In this document: in pieces, positions 8,301 through 15,570 of the stretch
Layout of the letters: each line of letters opens with the position of its first letter
Numbering within the stretch: the stretch's first letter is position 1
Translations under genes and position numbers: made by a program
Notes under the pieces: generated by a model
Seen by the model: the letters and a program-made list of their open reading frames with translations, nothing else
Database searches by the model: none
What the model was told of the DNA's origin: nothing
Assembly: GCF_009733815.1 (NCBI RefSeq)
Contig: NZ_WNXY01000007.1
Location: forward strand, 297,294 to 361,293
Length of the DNA: 64,000 nucleotides
DNA from: Pseudactinotalea suaedae
GTDB lineage: Bacteria; Actinomycetota; Actinomycetes; Actinomycetales; Beutenbergiaceae
Direction: 5' to 3'

Positions 8301-9091
8301 GACTCGCTCAGCCGGCTGTGCAGGATCGAGGTGCGTCGCTGCCGGAAGCTGTGCGCGGGCTCGGGCTCGGGCGGGCGCCGCGACTCGCGCCGTCCCCCTC
8401 GTAACCCCCAGTAGCTGGCGCGCGCGTGCCGCACCACGGCGCGCGGCACCACGACCACGCGGTGCCCCGCCAGCCGGGCCCGTCGGCTCAGGTCGCGACC
8501 GTCGCCGAACGGGCCGAGGGCGGGATCCGGTCCGCCCAGGGTCGCGAACACCTCGCGGTCCACGAGCATGCCGGCGGTGCCGACGGCGTCGATGTCCTCG
8601 CGGTCGTCGTGCTGGCCCTGGTCGACCTCGCCGTCCTCGATGCCGGAGAACCGCTGGATGTCACGCGTGTACTGCACGCCGACCGAGATCAGCCGGTCGG
8701 GATGGCTCCAGCCGACCTGCTTGCTGCCGGCGACGGCGATCGACCGGCCGGTCTCCACGACCTGCGTCAGCGCGGCGAGCGCACCCGGCTCGGGTGCCGA
8801 GTCGTCGTGCAGCAGCCACAGCCACGGGGTGTCGACCCCGGCGGCGGCGACCGCGGCGATCACCGCGGGACCGAAGCCCTCGGCTCCCTCGACCGCGACC
8901 AGGTGGGCCACGAGCCCGGCCTCGTCCACCGCGGCCCGCAGCGCGGCGGCATCGGTGTCGGCGTGGGCGAGCACCACCCGGTCGGGTGCGACGGTCTGGG
9001 CGGCGAGCGCCGCGAGCGTCTCGGAGAGGTAGCTGCTGTCCCCGACGACCACGACGACCGCAGTGACGCGGGCACGCGAAGGACGGCTCAT
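5375..9091 (-). CDS. Large membrane glycosyltransferase, GT2 family
   Basis: A 1238-aa protein. Residues about 10-230 are a GT-A domain: VTAVVVVVGDSSYLSETLAA, the DxD-like LLHDDSAPEPGAL, then VAGSKQVGW and TAGMLVDREVF. A basic, Arg-rich linker runs to about residue 375, followed by hydrophobic helices starting near 378 (LVLGGVLLVAAAVAAITLAP) and many more up to about 1220. A long acidic low-complexity segment (about residues 585-710) interrupts the membrane part. Such proteins transfer sugars from nucleotide or lipid-linked donors at the cytoplasmic membrane; donor and acceptor here are unknown. It is coupled to the DUF5719 gene (1-nt overlap) and lies 19 nt downstream of whiB2 on the same strand. 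The high Ala/Gly content makes exact helix counts uncertain. Confidence 0.88.
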   Translation of the reverse strand: MSRPSRARVTAVVVVVGDSSYLSETLAALAAQTVAPDRVVLAHADTDAAALRAAVDEAGLVAHLVAVEGAEGFGPAVIAAVAAAGVDTPWLWLLHDDSAPEPGALAALTQVVETGRSIAVAGSKQVGWSHPDRLISVGVQYTRDIQRFSGIEDGEVDQGQHDDREDIDAVGTAGMLVDREVFATLGGPDPALGPFGDGRDLSRRARLAGHRVVVVPRAVVRHARASYWGLRGGRRESRRPPEPEPAHSFRQRRTSILHSRLSESRAPLVPLVALLALVAAPVRAAARLVSKELPLVADELWAPLAALGGWRSIARARRRARTTRAGSRARLRPLQATWGDVAGVRRDRRLQAAAQRRTVRAPSELEMKERAALGTKRRLVLGGVLLVAAAVAAITLAPVAFSGPLVGGSLLPADVSFAELWRAATSPWLATGDGWRAPADPFLMVLGVLSALTGGSFGTPVWVTISLVVVVAIPLAALTAWFAAGAATRSLALRAWAAIIWGLAPPLVLAIAGGRLGAVLAHVLLPLVALGLARAFGLDRRDVVVSGLVGARRVDPRVSTAPAAEVRKRRLAALAAVADDAPTAQIQRVLSGEEVAELEAARASRSGTEQPDSDEPDTAQPSAGEPSADEASTDESSTGESSPGEPGTGEPGTAVEGPDGESSTKPGDPTGTKAALDRREDPHAFDDPDDLDDPAHAIVSNTAEPYAAEEEETATIVARPSGVGSLGAAAAAGLALAAAAAGAPVLLPAALACLLVLAIVLPRRGVPGRARLLLVAIPPLVLLGPLLTYAAQAEDGWRLLLSGPGAVAATPPSTPLLALLGWPQDPPAAGIASVSQWLVLLASATVAVAAVVALARGGAQARGVRLAWLVAALGAAAAVLAPYAEIGVARLADGTDVVARGWAGPGTSLLLLGLVMATAIGGGGLRAALHGRSFGWRQLGVALISIVLVGGIGLAAVGWTTMLRGEVLTLTTRQSDPVPAIGDELQASDARSRVLAVWATDAGTVDAELWRYAGPQLTETSSALALADLDRDEADPATASLQRIVAGLATGTLSGAAEALADHAVGVVIVPPLDSVITGSTTDDVARARLIALLDSVRGLERVTENASGVVWRVSTEEASVARVALVAADGTTTPVAAGVVDVRTELPVVADAATLVLSERPAAGWRAWLDGAPLRSVSHGWQQAFQVPAGAGGDLVVRFDDPLAGPWRLAIVVTFVVVALIALPTRRRRLEPMDEES
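7137..7262. repeat. Coding low-complexity repeat inside the glycosyltransferase
   Basis: Imperfect tandem units of about 15 bp (variants of CTCGCCGGTGCCCGG) encode SxGEPGT/SxDESST-type acidic units, about residues 610-651 of the glycosyltransferase. Copy number is likely to vary between strains. Confidence 0.7.
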
Positions 9092-9110
9092 GCTGGGGAC
9101 GGCAATGCGG

Positions 9111-9461
9111 TCAGCCCGCGCTGTGGTTGATCTGCCTGAGCTGCTTGAGCTGCTTCAGCTTGCGACGCTCCCGTTCCGAGAGCCCGCCCCAGATCCCGAA
9201 GCGCTCGTCGTGCATCAGGGCGTACTCCAGGCACTCCGCGCGCACCTCGCACGAGGAGCAGACACGCTTGGCCTCACGGGTCGAGCCGCCCTTCTCAGGG
9301 AAGAACGCCTCCGGATCGGTCTGCGCGCACAACGCTCGTTCCTGCCACCCGAGGACGCCGTCGTCCTCCTCGACCCCGAACATCGCGACGAAAGGGGAGG
9401 GCGCTGCTGGCTGCGGCGCGTCGCCGTAGCTCAGCGGACCGTCCCCGAGTATGTTCCACAC
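9111..9461 (-). CDS. whiB2: WhiB-family iron-sulfur transcriptional regulator, WhiB2-like
   Basis: A 116-aa protein with the four WhiB cluster ligands Cys45, Cys68, Cys71 and Cys77 (CAQTDPEAFFPEKGGS, then CSSCEVRAEC), the GIWGG turn at 89-93 and the basic tail RERRKLKQLKQLRQ. WhiB proteins hold a 4Fe-4S cluster and act with the primary sigma factor; WhiB2/WhiB controls septation and cell division in mycobacteria and Streptomyces. Its place next to manB, DUF3499 and a metallopeptidase supports the WhiB2 assignment (Rv3260c). GAGGGG lies 8 nt before GTG 9461, which decides this start; Met27 is the alternative. A strong-looking promoter at 9684-9712 gives a leader of about 215 nt. Confidence 0.9.
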   Translation of the reverse strand: MWNILGDGPLSYGDAPQPAAPSPFVAMFGVEEDDGVLGWQERALCAQTDPEAFFPEKGGSTREAKRVCSSCEVRAECLEYALMHDERFGIWGGLSERERRKLKQLKQLRQINHSAG

Positions 9462-9683
9462 CGCCGGTACCCCTCATCTCAGTCGATGTACATGCCCCGC
9501 TGGCTGCTGCCTCGTGGCGATCACGCGCTGCCGACCTTGCCAGCACCTCTCGCCGCTGCTGCCTGCTGGTCCTGCCTTTCGGTCAGGCATCGTGCCCGCC
9601 GCACCTGCCCGGTCCCGATGCCGCCTTCACGATGGGGCCTTCGCGATGCTGCTCAGAAGGTCATCCGTGTGCGGTACCCCTAA

Positions 9684-9712
9684 ATTACACGCGTGTTATC
9701 CCCCGGAGTCAA
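9684..9712 (-). promoter_or_regulatory. whiB2 promoter with embedded palindrome
   Basis: On the reverse strand TTGACT (9707-9712) is separated by exactly 17 nt from TGTAAT (9684-9689), close to a sigma-70-type consensus. The spacer and -10 contain the palindrome ACACGCGTGT, within TTACACGCGTGTTA at 9685-9698, so a repressor bound there would block the polymerase. The half-sites resemble a BldD box, but the spacing is one base too long. Confidence 0.65.
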
Positions 9713-9739
9713 GCCCGCGGCGTGCTATACCTCGGCGTC

Positions 9740-10381
9740 GTGACCCCTCCCGTGCTCGCCACGCTCTCCCGGTGGGAGCCCAGCAGCCCCCGGCTCACCT
9801 GGTACGGCGAGGCCGACGAGCGCGTCGAGCTCTCCGGTCGGGTGCTGTCGAACTGGGTGATCAAGGCGGCGAACCTGCTGACCAGCGAGTGCGGCGCCGG
9901 CCCGGGAACGACCGTGCAGATCGACCTGCCGGCGCACTGGCGCCTGCTCGTGTGGACCCTCGGTTCCTGGGCGGTCGGCGCCGCGGTCGCGCTGGGCGGC
10001 GAGCAGGGCACCGCTCCCGATGTCGTGGTCACGCAGCGTCTCGAGCCATGGCTCGACGCCGGAGCGGGCGATCTGGTGGCGGTCACGTTGCCGGCCCTCG
10101 CGCGGGCGTGGCCGACGCCGCTGCCCGCGGGGGTCATCGACGGCGCCGCCGAGCTGATGGGGCAGCCCGACCAGCCGCTGTTCGCGGTGCCGCCGCTGCA
10201 CGGCGGTGCCGTGGCCCAGGGCCACGGCGAGCGCGTGCTGCTGGTGGCCGAGGACCCCGCGACGCTCGTCGAGCGCGCCTGGGCCTGCTGGGAGCAGGGT
10301 GGCTCCGCCGTCGTCGCGACGCCACGGTCTGCGGCCGAGCTGGACTCGATCCGGAGCCAGGAGGCCGTCAGGGCACCGTGA
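9740..10381 (+). CDS. TIGR03089 family protein
   Basis: A 213-aa actinobacterial protein of unknown function that resembles the N-terminal part of AMP-binding (acyl/aryl-CoA ligase) enzymes. It shows RLTWYGEADERVELSGRVLSNW, then ANLLTSECGAGPGTTVQIDLP and a glycine/alanine-rich strand GSWAVGAAVALGG. It lacks the ligase P-loop and C-terminal domain, so adenylating activity is not expected. GTG 9740 is chosen because the family usually starts with TPP/TPA-like residues; TATACC about 9 nt upstream suggests a leaderless transcript. It is divergent from whiB2 and overlaps the 3' end of the convergent manA by 14 nt. Confidence 0.8.
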   Translation: MTPPVLATLSRWEPSSPRLTWYGEADERVELSGRVLSNWVIKAANLLTSECGAGPGTTVQIDLPAHWRLLVWTLGSWAVGAAVALGGEQGTAPDVVVTQRLEPWLDAGAGDLVAVTLPALARAWPTPLPAGVIDGAAELMGQPDQPLFAVPPLHGGAVAQGHGERVLLVAEDPATLVERAWACWEQGGSAVVATPRSAAELDSIRSQEAVRAP

Positions 10382-11552
10382 CCTGCGCGAGCCGCCCCTC
10401 ACCCTCGAGCACCACCGGGGTCGGCGACGCCGCCACGAACGCGGCCTCACCACGACGCAGGCTCAGCCGGTCGGTCCCGTGCCGGGCGACGACGTCGCCG
10501 TCCAGCGAGATCAGCACGCGTGGCCCGCGTCCGGGGATGACCACCGGGCCACCCTGACAGGTGGCGACCGCGAGCTCGAAGTCGTCGACCGGGGCGTAGA
10601 ACATCTCGACGTCGTCGTTCACGTGCTCGGCCGCGATCCGGACCGGCGGCGCCGCGATCCAGTCGACCGTGCGCAGCACCTCGTCGGCGTCGACGTGCTT
10701 GGGTGTCAGACCGGCGCGCAGCACGTTGTCCGAGCTGGCCATCACCTCGACGCCCAGACCCGAGAGGTAGCAGTGCACGCCGCCGGCCGGCACGAACAGG
10801 GCTTCTCCCGGGCGCAGCGTGACCGGGTTCATCAGCAGCGACGCCACGGCGCCGACGTCGCCGGGGAACGCCTCCGCGAGCCGGGCGACGATCCGGTCGG
10901 CACGCACCGAGGGCGACGTGCCGGCGGCCAGACGTGCGGCGACGGCGGCCACGGTCTCGGCGACCGCGGCCGCCGTCGGGCACGTCGCCGGGTCGAGGAG
11001 CCGCGTGAACGCGGCCCTGACCCCGGCCGGGCCGATGTCGGTGCGGAGGTCGGCGAACAGGTCCCAGGCGAGCGGGGTCTGCAGCCCGGCCAGCATCTCG
11101 GTGGCGCGGCGCGCGGTGCGGAACCCGGCGAGCGCCTCGAACGGCTCGAGCGCGAACAGCATCTCGGGCTTGTGGTTGGCGTCGGGGTACCGGCGGTGCG
11201 GCACGTCGCGCGGGATGCCTGCGGCCTCCTCCTGCTCGAACCCCGCAGCGGCCTGCTCGAGGCTGGGATGCACCTGCAGCGAGAGCGGGCTGGCGGGGGC
11301 GATCAGCTTGACGAGGTACGGCAGCTGCGGTCCGAACCGGCTGAGCACCCCGCGACCGAGGTGGCCGTCGGGGTCGGCCTCGATCAGCGCCCGCAACGAC
11401 GAGCCGGACTCCAGCGTGGCCGGTGCGCTCGCATGGGCACCGAACCAGACCTCCGCCACCGGGTCGGCCGCGGCCGGCTCACCGAGCAGAGCCGGGATCG
11501 CCGTGCGCGACCCCCACGCGTACGCCTGCCGGGCGCCGGCCAGCCTGTGCAT
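10368..11552 (-). CDS. manA: Mannose-6-phosphate isomerase, class I
   Basis: A 394-aa type I phosphomannose isomerase converting fructose-6-P and mannose-6-P, a zinc cupin enzyme of the cytosol. Visible motifs are QAYAWGSRTAIP at the N-terminus, AEVWFGAHASAPA, the zinc ligands in SLQVHPSLEQAAAGFEQEE and DANHKPEMLFALEPFEALAGF, and a C-terminal cupin with LFVPAGGVHCYLSGLGVEVMASSDNVLRAGLTPKH (part). ATG 11552 follows AGGGG by 7 nt and matches the normal family start; GTG codons at 11558 and 11555 are in frame but too close to the ribosome-binding site. It complements manB in the route to mannose-1-P. Confidence 0.95.
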   Translation of the reverse strand: MHRLAGARQAYAWGSRTAIPALLGEPAAADPVAEVWFGAHASAPATLESGSSLRALIEADPDGHLGRGVLSRFGPQLPYLVKLIAPASPLSLQVHPSLEQAAAGFEQEEAAGIPRDVPHRRYPDANHKPEMLFALEPFEALAGFRTARRATEMLAGLQTPLAWDLFADLRTDIGPAGVRAAFTRLLDPATCPTAAAVAETVAAVAARLAAGTSPSVRADRIVARLAEAFPGDVGAVASLLMNPVTLRPGEALFVPAGGVHCYLSGLGVEVMASSDNVLRAGLTPKHVDADEVLRTVDWIAAPPVRIAAEHVNDDVEMFYAPVDDFELAVATCQGGPVVIPGRGPRVLISLDGDVVARHGTDRLSLRRGEAAFVAASPTPVVLEGEGRLAQVTVP

Positions 11553-11612
11553 CACCACGCCCCTGCCCCTGGTGTCACCACTGGGATCCTCACGCGTGGC
11601 AGGCTACCGGGC

Positions 11613-12662
11613 GTGAAGATCCTCAGCGTGGTCGGCGCCCGACCCCAGTTCGTCAAGCTCGCCCCGGTCGCGGACGCGATCACCGCGGCCGGTGCCGAGC
11701 ACGTCATCGTCCACACCGGCCAGCACTACGACCCGCTGCTCTCGGACGTGTTCTTCGACGACCTCGCGATCCCGAGCCCCGACGTGCACCTCGGGGTCGG
11801 GTCGGGCAGCCACGGCAAGCAGACCGGAGCGATCCTGGCCGCGCTCGACGACGTCCTGGCCGCGCACAGCCCCGACTGGGTGCTGGTCTACGGCGACACC
11901 AACTCCACGCTCGCCGCCGCGGTCTCGGCGGTCAAGATGCACCTGCCGCTGGCTCACCTGGAGGCGGGGCTGCGCTCGTTCAACCGGGCGATGCCCGAGG
12001 AGCACAACCGCGTGCTGACCGACCACGCCGCGGACCTGCTGCTCGCACCCACCCAGGTCGCCCTCGGCCATCTGCGCGACGAGGGCCTGGCCGACCGGAC
12101 GGTCGTGGTGGGCGATGTGATGACCGACGTGCTCTACCGCACCCGCGGGCGCGCCGATCCGCTGCCAGGGGCCGAGGAGGCGGTCGTCGCGACGATCCAC
12201 CGCGCCGAGAACACCGACGACCCGGAGCGGCTCGCCGCGATCGTCGCCGAGCTCGCCGGTCTGGTCGCCGGCGGTCGCCGGGTGCTGCTGCTGGCCCACC
12301 CGCGGCTGCGTGCGAAGGCCGCCGCGGCCGGGATCGACCTGACCGCCGGGGGCGTCGAGGCACGCGACCCGCTCGCCTACCCGGCGCTGGTGGCCACGGT
12401 GGCGGCGTCGCAGGGTGTGGTCACCGACTCGGGCGGCCTCCAGAAGGAGGCGTTCCTGCTGCAGGTCCCGTGCACGACGGTGCGGACCGAGACCGAGTGG
12501 ACCGAGACCGTCGACCTCGGCTGGAACGTGCTCGTGGAGCCGGGCGGGATCGCCGCCGCCGCGGCCCGCCCCCGTCCCGCCGATGTCGATGCCGCCCCCT
12601 ACGGCACCGGCGACGCGGCCGAGCGTGCGGTCGCGGCCCTGGCGGACCACCTCCCCCGCTGA
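11613..12662 (+). CDS. wecB: UDP-N-acetylglucosamine 2-epimerase, non-hydrolysing
   Basis: A 349-aa cytosolic enzyme interconverting UDP-GlcNAc and UDP-ManNAc, a donor for envelope glycopolymers. Motifs follow the family: VKILSVVGARPQFVKLAPV, HTGQHYD, VYGDTNSTLAAAV, HLEAGLRSFNRAMPEEHNR (catalytic and UDP-binding residues), VATIHRAENTD and the C-terminal TDSGGLQKEAFLLQVP loop. Length is near the usual 350-380. GTG 11613 is the family start, and GGCTAC lies close upstream as in leaderless genes. It diverges from manA and faces two glycosyltransferases, consistent with a surface-polysaccharide locus. Confidence 0.94.
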   Translation: MKILSVVGARPQFVKLAPVADAITAAGAEHVIVHTGQHYDPLLSDVFFDDLAIPSPDVHLGVGSGSHGKQTGAILAALDDVLAAHSPDWVLVYGDTNSTLAAAVSAVKMHLPLAHLEAGLRSFNRAMPEEHNRVLTDHAADLLLAPTQVALGHLRDEGLADRTVVVGDVMTDVLYRTRGRADPLPGAEEAVVATIHRAENTDDPERLAAIVAELAGLVAGGRRVLLLAHPRLRAKAAAAGIDLTAGGVEARDPLAYPALVATVAASQGVVTDSGGLQKEAFLLQVPCTTVRTETEWTETVDLGWNVLVEPGGIAAAAARPRPADVDAAPYGTGDAAERAVAALADHLPR

Positions 12663-12711
12663 GGCCCACCGCACCCGGGAAGCGCAGCGGGGTGTCGAGC
12701 GATCGTCCCGG

Positions 12712-13794
12712 TCAGCGCACCAGCACCGACGCGGCCATCAGCCGCAGCGGCGCCTCGCGCGCCAGCACGCGCGAGGGGTCGGCGGTGAGCAACGTGCGCG
12801 GCCGGCCGTGGCGGCGGCGCGCGTGCGCGAGGGCGATCAGCTGCTCGGCGTCGCCGGAGCCGTCGAGGATGCGGTCGAGCAGGGTGCGGTCGGCGAGCGA
12901 GAGGACCGCCGCCATCCCGGGCGCGGCGGCGAGCAGCTCACGTGCCACGGCGGCGAGTGCGGCCCGCTCCTGCGCGGTCCACCACGCCGGGTCGCTCCGG
13001 TTCAGCACAGCGCCGAAGAGGTGGATGCGGGTCAGCTTGACGCAGACCGATCGCCGCTCGGCCAGCCCGAGCGCCGTGAACCAGGTGCGGCGCAGGAGCC
13101 GCCGCACGAACGCGAGCTCGTCGGCGATCGGACGGGTCGCGGTGGTCACCCGGTCCGCGGCGTCGCCACCGATCTCGTAGGCCGGTCCCGATCGGTCGAA
13201 CACCACCCGCCCTCCGAACCACAGTCGCGTCACGAAGCCGACGTCCTCACCGACCGCCACGGCGTCCATCCGCAGCCCCAGCCGCGAGATCGCGGCGCGC
13301 GAGATCAGTCCGAGCGGAGCGCTGCGGTAGCTGAGCCGGTCACGGACCGGGTGCAGGACCCCGCGCCGCCACGGCCTGGTGGGCGGGGTCGGCACCACGC
13401 GGCCGTCGTCGTGCTCGAGCCGGGCGATCACGGCGTCGGCGCGGTGCTTGCGCGCGAGCCAGAACCAGGAGGCGACGGCGCCCGGCGCCAGGGTGTCGTC
13501 CGAACCCATCACGCAGACGTACTCGGCCTCGGCGGCCTCGATGCCCGCGTTGAACGGCCCGGCCGGTGACCTCGTGCCGTCGCGGTGCTCCAGGAACCTC
13601 ACCTGGTCCCGGTGCTGCTGCGGGAGCGCGGCGGCGATCTCCGCCGCCGGCACGTCGTGGCAGACGACGGTGAGCCGCACCCCCTCGCCGTTGTGGTCGA
13701 GCACCGAACGGACGGCCCTGGCGATCGGCCGGGCAGGGTCGTGCACGGCGATGACGACGTCGACCCCGACCGCCACCGGCTCAGCAGCGGTCAC
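12712..13794 (-). CDS. Glycosyltransferase family 2 protein
   Basis: A 360-aa predicted cytosolic or membrane-associated GT-A glycosyltransferase. The N-terminal strand VDVVIAVHDPARPIARAVRS begins the nucleotide-binding fold. GPFNAGIEAAEAEYVCVMGS followed by DDT carries the DxD-type motif near residue 105. The ED of VGEDVGFVTRLW is a likely catalytic-base region. No membrane helices are seen. GTG 13794 overlaps the upstream glycosyltransferase stop as GTGA, so the two are translationally coupled and likely act in the same pathway. Sugar donor and acceptor are not deducible. Confidence 0.87.
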   Translation of the reverse strand: MTAAEPVAVGVDVVIAVHDPARPIARAVRSVLDHNGEGVRLTVVCHDVPAAEIAAALPQQHRDQVRFLEHRDGTRSPAGPFNAGIEAAEAEYVCVMGSDDTLAPGAVASWFWLARKHRADAVIARLEHDDGRVVPTPPTRPWRRGVLHPVRDRLSYRSAPLGLISRAAISRLGLRMDAVAVGEDVGFVTRLWFGGRVVFDRSGPAYEIGGDAADRVTTATRPIADELAFVRRLLRRTWFTALGLAERRSVCVKLTRIHLFGAVLNRSDPAWWTAQERAALAAVARELLAAAPGMAAVLSLADRTLLDRILDGSGDAEQLIALAHARRRHGRPRTLLTADPSRVLAREAPLRLMAASVLVR

Positions 13795-14900
13795 CGCGAC
13801 CTCAGCAGGTGGCGGTACTCGGCCACGTACCCCTCTGCGATGCGCACAGGCGCGAAGCGGTCGCCGATCGTCGCGGCGATCTCGGCGGCCGTCAGGTGCT
13901 GGGTGCGGCGGTGCAGGTCGGTGATCGCGTCGGCGTAGGCCTGCGGCGTCTGCTCGCCGACCAGCGTCCCCACCGCGGGGTCGATGTACTCCCCCTGGCC
14001 GCCGGTCGCCCCGACGACCACCGGCCGCCCGTGCACGAGCGCCTCGGCCGCGGACACGCAGAAGTTGTCGCCGCGGGTGGGAAGCACGAACATGTCGGCC
14101 GCCTCGAGTGCAGCGGTGACACCCGCCGGGTCCTGCGGACCGGCGAGCTCGACGACCTCGCTCACCCGGAGCCGCCGGGCCAGCCTGGTCACCTTGCGAG
14201 CGAGGGGACCGCCACCGACCCAGATCAGTCGTGCGGGCACGCCCCGGTCGCGCAGCTCGGCGATCGTGCGGACCGCCAGCAGCGGGTCCTTGCGCTCGAC
14301 CAGTCCCCCGACGGCCACGAGCCGCAGCTCCTCGGCGGGGCGCAGCGGCCTCCCGGTCACGTGCTCCCGGGGCGGCACGATGCACCCGATGGTCGCGGTG
14401 CGACGCGGGTACCGCGCGCGGCGGATGGGACGGGCCAGGTAGTCGCACACCGCGGTCACGGTCTGCGGCGCGCGCAGCAGCAGCTTCACGAGCCCGACGG
14501 CGGGGCGCAGCGGCAGCACCACCGTGCGCGGGTTGGTCAGGCCGGACCAGTGCTCGGTGTGCAGCCACGGCGTGCCCACGCGTGCCACCACCAGCGGTGC
14601 GAGCGAGGACATCGCCATCGAGTGCACCACGTCGGCGCCCGCCAGCAGTCGCGGCAGCGTGCGCGCGACCCGGATGATGTCGAGCGGGTCGAGCGGGTTC
14701 ATCGGCACGCGACGCACCCGGATCCCCTGGTGCTCGGTGAGCGCGACGCCGTCGTGCAGCCGGGGCGCCACGAGATGGACCACCTCGACCGCGGTCACCT
14801 CCGGGTGCGCAGCGATCGCGGCGACGTCCTGCGCCACGAAGACCCCGGTCCCCGGCGCCCGATCGGTCGGGAACCACGTCGTCACCGCCACGATCCGCAC
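13791..14900 (-). CDS. Glycosyltransferase family 4 protein
   Basis: A 369-aa GT-B enzyme (GT4, retaining). The N-terminal domain starts VRIVAVTTWFPTDRAPGTGV, and the C-terminal domain has LVAVGGLVERKDPLLAVRTI and the donor-binding region DMFVLPTRGDNFCVSAAEAL. The usual EGFG/EGLP signature is replaced by RGDNFCVSAAEALVHGRPVV, still with the conserved Glu of the E-x7-E pair. GTG 14900 is preferred over the upstream ATG at 14990: residues after it match the family, and TACCCT lies 7 nt before it. It leads a two-gene unit with the GT2 protein. Confidence 0.88.
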   Translation of the reverse strand: MRIVAVTTWFPTDRAPGTGVFVAQDVAAIAAHPEVTAVEVVHLVAPRLHDGVALTEHQGIRVRRVPMNPLDPLDIIRVARTLPRLLAGADVVHSMAMSSLAPLVVARVGTPWLHTEHWSGLTNPRTVVLPLRPAVGLVKLLLRAPQTVTAVCDYLARPIRRARYPRRTATIGCIVPPREHVTGRPLRPAEELRLVAVGGLVERKDPLLAVRTIAELRDRGVPARLIWVGGGPLARKVTRLARRLRVSEVVELAGPQDPAGVTAALEAADMFVLPTRGDNFCVSAAEALVHGRPVVVGATGGQGEYIDPAVGTLVGEQTPQAYADAITDLHRRTQHLTAAEIAATIGDRFAPVRIAEGYVAEYRHLLRSR

Positions 14901-14973
14901 GAGGCTCAGGGTACCGGCCCACGAGCGGCGAGCGGCGAGCCTGTCGGCTCGCTCCGCCGTCGGGCGGTAGAAA

Positions 14974-15044
14974 GGGAGAGGCCCGGCCAAGTATGAGTTG
15001 GCCGGGCCTCAGTCTCCCTGAAGAGACGACTCCGCGGAGGGAGG
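14974..15044 (+). promoter_or_regulatory. Structured leader with possible Shine-Dalgarno switch, upstream of the OsmC gene
   Basis: GGGAGA (14974-14979) plus GGCCCGGCCAA (14980-14990) can pair with TTGGCCGGGCC (14998-15008) and TCTCCC (15013-15018), a 17-bp stem with a 7-nt loop and a 4-nt bulge. The Shine-Dalgarno-like GGGAGG at 15039-15044, 10 nt before ATG 15055, can pair with the same TCTCCC (one G-U). The two folds are mutually exclusive. No U-tract follows the hairpin, so it is not an obvious terminator. The remaining intergenic sequence from 14901 shows nothing else. Confidence 0.5.
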
Positions 15045-15141
15045 TGCGCTCATCATGGACCTGCCTCCGAGCCACCGCAAGAGGCTGGGCGCACCAACCT
15101 GGCACGAGGCCGCGGACGCGCCCGGGTGCGATGATGTCGAC

Positions 15142-15561
15142 ATGGCAGACCTGCACGTCGAACGCACCGGGGTCCGGCAGGGCGTCGCCACCAACGGGCG
15201 CGGCGCCGAGCTCCGGTACGGCCCCGTCGAGGTCGACGGATCCTTCACCCCCGGAGAGCTGCTCGCGCTCGCGCTGGCCGCGTGCAACCTCATGAGCGCC
15301 GACCACGCGCTGGTGCGCCGCCTCGGTGAGGACGTCCGGGCCAGCGGCTCGGTGACCACGGTCAAGGACGTGAGCGCGAACACCTACGTCGACGCCGCCG
15401 TCGAGCTCACGGTCGGCAGCGCCGAGGCGGGCGTCGATCTCGACGACGAGGCCTGGGCCAACCTCCGCGACGTCGCCGGGCGAGCCATCGCCCAGAGCTG
15501 CACGGTGGGACGCACCCTGGAGCACGGGCTGCCCCACACACTGACCGTTCGACGAGCCTGA
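15142..15561 (+). CDS. OsmC family protein
   Basis: A 139-aa OsmC/Ohr-fold protein, a cytosolic thiol peroxidase family that reduces organic hydroperoxides. The two redox cysteines are present in family context: LALAACNLMSADH (Cys near 51) and AIAQSCTVGRTLEHG (Cys near 119). The start is uncertain. ATG 15142 (MADLHVERTG) gives the usual family length. ATG 15055, in the same frame and 29 codons upstream, has a much better ribosome-binding site (GGGAGG at 10 nt). The extra residues MDLPPSHRKRLGAPTW look unlike the family. It is followed after 9 nt by the EcsC-like gene. Confidence 0.85.
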   Translation: MADLHVERTGVRQGVATNGRGAELRYGPVEVDGSFTPGELLALALAACNLMSADHALVRRLGEDVRASGSVTTVKDVSANTYVDAAVELTVGSAEAGVDLDDEAWANLRDVAGRAIAQSCTVGRTLEHGLPHTLTVRRA

Positions 15562-15570
15562 GGAGGCGCG

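Noticed and set aside
9461..9676. uORF in the whiB2 leader (38 codons from ATG near 9583)
   Set aside because: It has no ribosome-binding site and no terminator or competing fold, unlike the whiB7 leader.
9685..9698. Canonical BldD box
   Set aside because: Half-sites match, but the centre has two bases instead of one, so it is reported only as a palindrome.
15055..15141. Separate short gene MDLPPSHRKRLG before OsmC
   Set aside because: The frame runs into OsmC without a stop, so it can only be an N-terminal extension, not an independent gene.
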